From assembly GCA_002707335.2 (NCBI GenBank), contig PAMN02000044.1, positions 32,557-38,857 of the forward strand: a DNA stretch of 6,301 nucleotides. The letters are read 5' to 3'. The translations under genes and the position numbers were made by a program. This document shows, piece after piece, positions 1 to 5,042 of this stretch (position 1 is its first letter; every line of letters starts with the position of its first letter). Source of the DNA: Methanobacteriota archaeon (GTDB taxonomy: Archaea > Thermoplasmatota > Poseidoniia > Poseidoniales > Poseidoniaceae). The notes below the pieces were generated by a model. That model was not told where the DNA came from. It saw nothing but the letters and a program-made list of their open reading frames with translations, and ran no database searches.

Positions 1-42
1 TACAACTGCAATAATTCCCGAAATTAACAATAATTGGAAGAA
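1..42 (-). other. Start of a C-terminal transmembrane segment (cut by window edge)
   Basis: Residues 1036-1049 (FFQLLLISGIIAVV) are strongly hydrophobic and follow a polar linker after the last PKD-like unit. This is the usual place for the membrane anchor of an extracellular archaeal protein. The segment is cut, so its length and any cytoplasmic tail cannot be seen. Confidence 0.7.
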
Positions 43-3000
43 TGGATTGTCTCCATTTCCGATAACAGATTGAACCACTTCCTCAAATACTGTCATGTCT
101 GCTGAATCAACTTCAACTACCTTACTCTTTGAACTTGGTTTCATTACTTCCTCATCCCAAACTATCGCCTTGATAGTAAATTTACCAGCTCTTGGGAATT
201 CATATTCTACGACAGATCCAACCAAGTCAGCGTCGTTATCGGTGATTCCGTCACCATCGCTGTCAGTTCTACAGTCCACATCCCAAACTACTGTTAGATA
301 GTCAATGTCCAGGGCGGAATCAATAGTTGCAGAAGCGTCTAGTGTTACAGTTTCACCCGATATTGCCTTAGATGGAACTTTTATTTTGACCATTGGAGGT
401 AGGTTCAGGACTTCAACTGTTGCTGTGGAAGAGTTTCTCGCTCCATCATCATCAGTAGCATGGAATACTATGTTGTGTGTTCCAGCATTCTGCCATGACC
501 AAGACAGGTCATTACCAACTACGTCACAATCATCATCCGCTGAACCGATGCCATCAGAATCAACTCCTGGGTCTATGTCCCAGCAAACCTTGAGTGTAGA
601 CATATCAGATTCAGTGTCCCAAGCATTTCCGCTAAGTGTAACTGGTTGGCCTTCAGCGACAGGAAGTATATCGGGTAATGGATCAATCATCGGCTGGACG
701 TTTTGTACATCAACCCACCTTTCTATCCACCCACTATCAAAGTCTTCAGAATCTATCGCTTTTACCAGAACTTTCTTCATGCCCGCTGTAGTCCATTCTG
801 CTGGTATTGCGGAAGTCCGTCCATCGGTTTCCAACCCTAGTGACCATTCATATCTCAAGCCTGATAAATCATCTATGGAATCTTCAGCTCTTGCTTGCAG
901 TTCAACTTGCTGGTCTTCATCAACACGCCAAGTCATTTGGCCTTCTGGAGTAATTATGCCGCCATTTTCATTCCACATTGTTACCGCAACATCATGGGGT
1001 GCGATGTTTGTAAATTCAATGTCAATGCTGGCATAGGTTTCGTTTCCATCATCATCGACGCCAACGGCGGTAAAGGTCTGGATTCCTTCCTCCCAAGCCG
1101 TCGTAGTACATTTTCTAGTGTAATACCCCTCCTTACAATCTACATTTGGCCAGAAAACGTCTACAGTTCCAGGCCAACCTTCTTCTGAATCGGTATCATT
1201 TGCTAGGACATGTAGTGTGACTGGATGCTCAACTTTGACCTCGCTACGTTGCGAATATATCGAAACACTTGGGGCTCGATTGAGGATTTCTACTTGGATT
1301 AATTCATCGATAGAATCTCCTTCATCGTCAGTAACGGTGACAATAATATCATAAATTCCATCATCAATCCATGTCCAGTTGATGTAACAGCCAGATCTCA
1401 GCACTCTTCGGTGAGCCATTTTGAATGAACCGTCGTCATATTCAATATCGAAGAAACACCAAACGTCTCCACCATCTTCATCGAAACTTTGCGAAGCATC
1501 GATTAGTAATTTTTCATTTGTCATTGCAATCACGTTATTTGCAACAAATGTTGGAGCCCTTCCAACAAATAGGGGTATTGCGGCAACATTGTTTGAGAAG
1601 TCCGCATCAGTAGGATTAGAACTAGAATCAATACTCCAAGTAATGGTTTGATTTTCTATACTGGTATTCTCATCAACTGTCCAATTCATCTCGAAAATGT
1701 ATTGTTCGTATAGTTTCAGACTTGGTAACTGCTTGGAAATTTGTCCTCCATTAGGGTCTGTAATCGTGACAGTGGCGGGAGCGGAATCTGATATGCCTCT
1801 ATTGTAAACAGGCAACTGAATCGATAGGTTATCTCCAGGTAGCGCGCTGAAACCAGAGATTATGTTCAATGTGGTCAATTCACCAGTCCTATTCCTGAGG
1901 ATACTCGCTCTTTCTAAGCTAGCAACTACATCTAATCCTACAATATTTTCATCAAGCGTGATGGTTGCGACACCTAACATCGTTCCGCTTCTTGCAATAA
2001 TTCCTAAACTGGAGTAATCAATAGATGTAGATGATGTATCAGTGGCATTTCCTACTTGAATTTCAGCCCAAACACTGCCGTTATTTTGGGTTGTAAGCGT
2101 GGTAGAGTAGCCAATGGTTTCATGTCTAATTTCAACGTCTATGCCACTCTGGGGATTCCCCTGTGAATCTGTAACATTAGCCCATACTCCTAGAGGGGTA
2201 TCTAAAGCCGTTATTTCGGAGGATAATTCTACGTCTAGGTTCATGTTTCTATATCCAGGGTCTTCATTTGATAGAACTCCACTCGATTCTACAGGAAGGT
2301 ATTGTTTAAGCCTGAAATCAATTACAAGTCCTATGTCTTCTTCGGTATGCGTCCATGCATAATTTCTAACCTCTGGACAAAACCATTCATAGGCAGTTTC
2401 TGTACCATTATCGTCGTAAGATTTGATCTCGTACGAAGCCTCACAACCACCATATCCAATTTGCTCTCCAATGTCACTCATTGGTTTTCCAATGTCTGTG
2501 ACTTCGTAATTTGTATGATTTGCGCCACTAGTTGGTTGAGGGAATGGTGTAATGTATTCTGATTCACCTGACCATGATGTGGATGAGACATAGGATGTAT
2601 TCCATGTTTCTCCAATTCTAAGAGGGAAATCGTAGGCTTCACTCATTGGGTCGTAATTTGTGGAGATAGTAATGTCTGCAACTTCAACAGTTAGAGAGGA
2701 AATACCGTAAGGAACGAATTTTACATATAGCGATAAGTCTGAAGAAATCTTAGCAAGATCAGAAACTCTTCTTACTTCATCTACTTGATATTCAATAAAT
2801 ACATTCCCAGTATACCCTGTTAGAGAAACGCCACCCTTGTCAAAGTTAGCACTTTGTCGAACTTCGTAAACTAGAGTTTCTTCTCCTTGAATATTTGCAG
2901 TTGTAATACTTCTAACAACTGTTGTTGCATCCCCTCCAATCATTCCAACACTGGCGTCAACACCAGCATCCCTAATCAGGTCACCCGGGTCGAATGAACC

Positions 3001-3147
3001 CGCATATATCCAAGTGTCACCAACTCTCCATGTAGGTACATCACTGACTCCAGGGTCGTTGTTTGCAGGTGTATTAGCAGAAACTTCGTAAGGAACTAGC
3101 ACCGTTGAGCAGAGAAGCAAGAGCATGACCCACACCTCTCTGCGCAT
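1..3147 (-). CDS. Large secreted multi-domain surface protein with PKD/Ig-like repeats (partial, C-terminus off the left edge)
   Basis: The minus-strand frame is open for 1049 codons, with no stop before the window edge. ATG at 3147 is the first start codon after an in-frame stop at 3246-3244, and a signal peptide follows it directly. Domain order: signal peptide (about 1-24); an N-terminal region of unknown family (about 36-290) in which a W-x(2)-G-[DE]-T-W-like pattern occurs twice, near residues 40-46 and 177-182; an Ig-like domain (about 308-404); a CARDB-like domain (about 430-527) with an 'N-x-G' turn and a final 'NN'; five PKD/Ig-like repeats (about 530-1014); and a hydrophobic stretch from 1036, probably a membrane anchor. 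Cysteines fall in close pairs (235/257, 564/587, 671/680, 855/874), which suggests disulfides outside the cell. About 15 N-x-S/T sequons fit a glycosylated surface protein. The gene is transcribed away from the cys operon. The ligand and true role are unknown; adhesion or polymer binding is only a guess from the fold types. Confidence 0.9.
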   Translation of the reverse strand, partial: MRREVWVMLLLLCSTVLVPYEVSANTPANNDPGVSDVPTWRVGDTWIYAGSFDPGDLIRDAGVDASVGMIGGDATTVVRSITTANIQGEETLVYEVRQSANFDKGGVSLTGYTGNVFIEYQVDEVRRVSDLAKISSDLSLYVKFVPYGISSLTVEVADITISTNYDPMSEAYDFPLRIGETWNTSYVSSTSWSGESEYITPFPQPTSGANHTNYEVTDIGKPMSDIGEQIGYGGCEASYEIKSYDDNGTETAYEWFCPEVRNYAWTHTEEDIGLVIDFRLKQYLPVESSGVLSNEDPGYRNMNLDVELSSEITALDTPLGVWANVTDSQGNPQSGIDVEIRHETIGYSTTLTTQNNGSVWAEIQVGNATDTSSTSIDYSSLGIIARSGTMLGVATITLDENIVGLDVVASLERASILRNRTGELTTLNIISGFSALPGDNLSIQLPVYNRGISDSAPATVTITDPNGGQISKQLPSLKLYEQYIFEMNWTVDENTSIENQTITWSIDSSSNPTDADFSNNVAAIPLFVGRAPTFVANNVIAMTNEKLLIDASQSFDEDGGDVWCFFDIEYDDGSFKMAHRRVLRSGCYINWTWIDDGIYDIIVTVTDDEGDSIDELIQVEILNRAPSVSIYSQRSEVKVEHPVTLHVLANDTDSEEGWPGTVDVFWPNVDCKEGYYTRKCTTTAWEEGIQTFTAVGVDDDGNETYASIDIEFTNIAPHDVAVTMWNENGGIITPEGQMTWRVDEDQQVELQARAEDSIDDLSGLRYEWSLGLETDGRTSAIPAEWTTAGMKKVLVKAIDSEDFDSGWIERWVDVQNVQPMIDPLPDILPVAEGQPVTLSGNAWDTESDMSTLKVCWDIDPGVDSDGIGSADDDCDVVGNDLSWSWQNAGTHNIVFHATDDDGARNSSTATVEVLNLPPMVKIKVPSKAISGETVTLDASATIDSALDIDYLTVVWDVDCRTDSDGDGITDNDADLVGSVVEYEFPRAGKFTIKAIVWDEEVMKPSSKSKVVEVDSADMTVFEEVVQSVIGNGDNPFFQLLLISGIIAVV
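226..282 (-). other. Asp-rich loop in PKD-like unit 5 (probable calcium site)
   Basis: Residues 956-974 include 'DSDGDGITDNDAD', a close match to the D-x-D-x-D-G-x(2)-D-x-D calcium loop pattern. It sits at the same place as the loop in unit 4, after a 'WDxD' strand and before a '[VL]VG' segment. Cys959 here has no evident partner inside the unit. Confidence 0.6.
523..579 (-). other. Asp-rich loop in PKD-like unit 4 (probable calcium site)
   Basis: Residues 857-875 run from the 'WDIDP' strand into 'DSDGIGSADDDCD'. The alternating Asp pattern resembles the D-x-D-x-D-G-x(2)-D calcium loops of thrombospondin type 3 and dockerin-like repeats. Cys855 and Cys874 flank it and could close the loop with a disulfide. 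Calcium binding is inferred from the pattern only. Confidence 0.55.
3076..3147 (-). other. Signal peptide of the large surface protein
   Basis: Residues 1-24 have a charged start (M-R-R-E), a hydrophobic core rich in Leu and Val (about 5-18), and a V-S-A sequence that would place signal peptidase I cleavage after Ala24. Cys13 lies inside the hydrophobic core without a good lipobox, so a lipoprotein is unlikely. A second Met at residue 8 could also start a shorter signal peptide, but the first Met provides the positive charges. Confidence 0.8.
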
Positions 3148-3170
3148 GTACCGATATGATAGTGGCGAAT

Positions 3171-3180
3171 AGATATAATT
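3171..3180 (-). promoter_or_regulatory. TATA-like element of the surface-protein gene, leaderless spacing
   Basis: Read on the minus strand this is AATTATATCT. The TTATAT core (3178-3173) is centred about 28 bp before the ATG at 3147. Archaeal TATA boxes lie about 26-27 bp before the transcription start, so transcription would begin at or within a base or two of the ATG. No Shine-Dalgarno sequence precedes the ATG, which fits a leaderless transcript. No clear purine-rich BRE is seen upstream of it. Confidence 0.55.
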
Positions 3181-3191
3181 GCGGGCAATTA
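3176..3191. repeat. Perfect 7-2-7 inverted repeat overlapping the TATA element (possible operator)
   Basis: TAATTGC (3176-3182), a GG centre (3183-3184) and GCAATTA (3185-3191) form a perfect two-fold palindrome. It overlaps the upstream part of the minus-strand TATA element and the expected BRE position, and lies 64-79 bp before the rightward operon's start. A 2-bp loop makes an RNA hairpin unlikely, so a dimeric DNA-binding regulator is the more natural reading. There is only one copy in the intergenic region, and chance cannot be excluded. Confidence 0.45.
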
Positions 3192-3200
3192 GAATGTGGT

Positions 3201-3217
3201 TGATATTGCAAAAATAG
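3201..3217 (+). promoter_or_regulatory. AT-rich tract, possible promoter of the DHH-cysDN operon
   Basis: The sequence TGATATTGCAAAAATAG is the most AT-rich stretch upstream of the rightward genes. If its AAAATA part (3211-3216) serves as a TATA element, transcription would start near 3240, giving a leader of about 14 nt. The match to a TATA box is poor and no convincing Shine-Dalgarno sequence precedes the ATG at 3255, so this is tentative. Confidence 0.25.
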
Positions 3218-3254
3218 TCAATACACTCATTTCTAATGGGAATTTAGCGGGAAC

Positions 3255-4127
3255 ATGCGCTGGTTTGCCTACAATGGTGATGCAGATGGAATTTGTTCCA
3301 TGGTTCAGTGGGGACTAGTGCATGGAATCGAAGGCTCTAGAATCACAGGTGTAAAGAGAGACATCCTACTTCTTGACAGAGTATATCCCGATGAAGGTGA
3401 TGAACTAATTGTTATGGACATTTCACATGCTAGAAATCAAAAATTAGCACAAAAAATTTCCTCTGCAGGGATAGAAATCACATGGTTCGATCATCATCTT
3501 GCAGGTGATGAATTATCTGGAATCAAATCAAACATTGACACATCATCAAACGTTTGTACTGCGAAGTTAGTTGAGAATTATTTGGGCGTTAAATCTGACT
3601 GGGCAGAGGTTGCACTTCATGGTGATGGCCTATCAGGCCATTCTTCTAAACCCGAGTTTAAGGAACTAGGTGAATTACTGAATTACAATGGTTATGGTGC
3701 AGACCTGTCGGATTTACATTTCCATCCTGATGAACTGATGTTACTATGCCTCGAATCAAAATCTCCAACCGAATTTTTGAATACAGAAGCATATCAAATC
3801 CTGAAAAGCGGTTTTGAAGAAGACCTCAAAAAATCCGAATCAATAAGCGAAGTAAATGGTATTTACATTCTTCCAAATGAGGCATGGGCTAGAAGAGTGG
3901 TTGGAGTTTTTGCTCATCGAATAAACTCTAAGAGTGACGGCCCTCATGTAATTGCAATAGATTTAGGTGAGCATCTAAAAGTCTCATTGCGAGGCAAATC
4001 GGGAATCGGGGAGTTGTGTTCTAAATTTGGTGGTGGCGGCAGAGAAACCGCAGGTGGCATCGATTTACTTCCAAAAGAAATGATGCTAGAATTGATGAAT
4101 GAGGTCAATTTGCGTAGACACAACTGA
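3255..4127 (+). CDS. DHH/DHHA1-family phosphoesterase (NrnA-like; candidate pAp phosphatase or nanoRNase)
   Basis: This 290-residue cytoplasmic protein has no signal peptide. The start is well fixed: an in-frame TAA lies at 3234-3236 and no other start codon intervenes. The DHH metal-binding motifs are in order: 'NGDADG' (7-12, motif I), 'VMDIS' (53-57, motif II Asp55), 'DHH' (79-81, motif III) and 'HGDGLSGH' (122-129, motif IV Asp124). A C-terminal DHHA1-type segment follows (about 205-275), with a glycine-rich 'FGGGGRETAGG' (258-268). In that motif Arg263 stands where many relatives have His. DHH/DHHA1 proteins are Mn-dependent phosphoesterases; NrnA members cut very short RNAs and also turn pAp into AMP. 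At 290 residues it is near but slightly below NrnA length. The gene is first in an operon with cysD (9-bp gap), which favours a sulfate-assimilation role such as pAp removal, but that is inference. A general nanoRNase or another DHH function remains possible. Confidence 0.85.
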   Translation: MRWFAYNGDADGICSMVQWGLVHGIEGSRITGVKRDILLLDRVYPDEGDELIVMDISHARNQKLAQKISSAGIEITWFDHHLAGDELSGIKSNIDTSSNVCTAKLVENYLGVKSDWAEVALHGDGLSGHSSKPEFKELGELLNYNGYGADLSDLHFHPDELMLLCLESKSPTEFLNTEAYQILKSGFEEDLKKSESISEVNGIYILPNEAWARRVVGVFAHRINSKSDGPHVIAIDLGEHLKVSLRGKSGIGELCSKFGGGGRETAGGIDLLPKEMMLELMNEVNLRRHN

Positions 4128-4131
4128 GGTG
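4126..4131 (+). promoter_or_regulatory. Ribosome binding site of cysD
   Basis: GAGGTG matches the complement of the archaeal 16S 3' end and lies 5 bp before the ATG at 4137. It overlaps the stop codon of the DHH gene, which suits translational coupling and supports 4137 over the alternative ATG at 4149. Confidence 0.6.
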
Positions 4132-4136
4132 CTTGA

Positions 4137-5042
4137 ATGCAAGATAGGATGACTCATCTTCAACGTTTGGAGGCTGAAGCCATCCACATAATGAGGGAGG
4201 TCGTCGCAGAAGCTGAAAACCCAGTTATGCTGTATTCAATTGGAAAAGACTCCTCAGTGATGCTGCATATTGCAATGAAAGCATTCTATCCAGCAAAGCC
4301 TCCATTTCCAATCATGCATATCGATACTATGTGGAAATTCTCGGAAATGATTGATTTCAGGGATAATGTCGCAGAAGAACTAGGGCTTGACCTAATAGTT
4401 CACATAAATCCAGATGGGAAGGAGATGAACATGAGTCCATTTGTTCACGGTTCATCTACGCATACAGATGTAATGAAAACCCAAGGGCTAAAACAAGCAC
4501 TGGATAAATATGGATTCGATGTTGCTTTTGGAGGTGCTAGAAGGGATGAAGAAAAATCTAGAGCCAAGGAGAGGATATTTTCCTTTAGAAATGAAAATCA
4601 TCATTGGGATCCTAAAAGTCAGAGGCCAGAGTTATGGAATGTTTACAATTCAAGAAAGAATAAAGGCGAATCAATCAGAGTATTCCCGTTATCAAATTGG
4701 ACCGAACTAGATATTTGGCAGTACATACATCTCGAAAAGATACCAATCGTTCCGCTTTACTTTTCTGAGCCTAGACCGGTTGTAGAAAGAGATGGTGTTC
4801 TGATTATGGTAGATGATGATCGTATTCCACTTGAGGATGGAGAAGTTCCCGAGATGAGAAATGTAAGGTTTAGGACTCTTGGATGTTATCCTTTGACTGG
4901 TGCCGTAGAATCCGACGCAGATACATTGCCTCAAATCATTCAGGAGATGTTACTTACAACAACCTCCGAACGGCAAGGTCGAGTTATTGACTTTGATAGC
5001 ACAGCCTCCATGGAGAAGAAAAAGCAAGAGGGGTATTTCTGA
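4137..5042 (+). CDS. cysD: Sulfate adenylyltransferase subunit 2 (CysD)
   Basis: This 301-residue protein is essentially full length for the family (E. coli CysD is about 302). It is the catalytic subunit that joins sulfate to ATP to make adenosine 5'-phosphosulfate (APS) and pyrophosphate; GTP hydrolysis by CysN drives the reaction. It belongs to the adenine nucleotide alpha-hydrolase (PP-loop) superfamily. The PP-loop 'SIGKDS' is at 34-39. Other family signatures are 'FGGARRDEEKSRAKER' (131-146), 'LSNWTELDIWQYI' (185-197), 'RTLGCYPLTG' (246-255) and the C-terminal end 'SMEKKKQEGYF' (291-301). No key residue appears to be missing. The gene sits 9 bp after the DHH gene, and its TGA overlaps the cysN ATG by one base (TGATG), so the two subunits are probably translationally coupled at similar levels. 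The call itself is secure. It is notable that a probable archaeon carries this two-subunit enzyme, because many archaea use the unrelated single-chain Sat. Confidence 0.97.
   Translation: MQDRMTHLQRLEAEAIHIMREVVAEAENPVMLYSIGKDSSVMLHIAMKAFYPAKPPFPIMHIDTMWKFSEMIDFRDNVAEELGLDLIVHINPDGKEMNMSPFVHGSSTHTDVMKTQGLKQALDKYGFDVAFGGARRDEEKSRAKERIFSFRNENHHWDPKSQRPELWNVYNSRKNKGESIRVFPLSNWTELDIWQYIHLEKIPIVPLYFSEPRPVVERDGVLIMVDDDRIPLEDGEVPEMRNVRFRTLGCYPLTGAVESDADTLPQIIQEMLLTTTSERQGRVIDFDSTASMEKKKQEGYF
5028..5033 (+). promoter_or_regulatory. Ribosome binding site of cysN inside the end of cysD
   Basis: GAGGGG lies 8 bp before the ATG at 5042, within the last codons of cysD. With the one-base stop/start overlap it supports coupled translation. 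The next codon is GTG, but the ATG has the better spacing. Confidence 0.5.

Larger units (their letters stand above)
106..1560 (-). repeat. Array of five PKD/Ig-like beta-sandwich domains within the surface protein
   Basis: This stretch codes for residues 530-1014. Five units of roughly 90-100 residues begin near residues 530, 625, 716, 818 and 917. Each boundary carries a short hinge such as R-A-P, I-A-P, V-Q-P or L-P-P. Typical PKD signs are visible: 'LLIDASQSFDEDGG' in unit 1, 'DDGIYDIIVTVTDDEGD' at its end, 'VGVDDDGN' in unit 2, 'ATDDDGARN' in unit 4 and 'VTLDASAT' in unit 5. Units 2 and 3 are more diverged. The units are not near-identical at DNA level, so this is an old domain repeat, not a recent tandem duplication. 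Confidence 0.8.

Noticed and set aside
305..1036. Plus-strand open frame of 243 codons
   Set aside because: It lies wholly antisense to the 1049-codon surface-protein frame, which shows clear domain structure. Its translation is Ser/Thr-rich low-quality sequence without a recognisable domain or ribosome binding site.
95..2562. Several other short plus-strand open frames in the left half (starting near 95, 895, 1421, 1425, 2114 and 2302)
   Set aside because: All are antisense shadows of the continuous minus-strand gene, mutually overlapping in different frames, with no family resemblance.
3176..3191. Reading the inverted repeat as a transcription terminator
   Set aside because: The stem is only 7 bp with a 2-bp loop, no T-tract follows, and it lies between two divergent gene starts where no transcript needs to end.
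3200..3221. TTGA ... TCAA spaced half-sites as a second operator
   Set aside because: Only 4 bp match on each side, which is easily expected by chance in AT-rich sequence.
3255..4127. RecJ or archaeal GAN-type nuclease
   Set aside because: The protein is only 290 residues and lacks the extra domains of RecJ. The short DHH plus DHHA1 layout fits NrnA-like enzymes better.
4510..4934. Short open frames on both strands inside cysD (4510-4710 plus, 4707-4934 minus)
   Set aside because: cysD is complete and well conserved across this stretch, so these are out-of-frame shadows.
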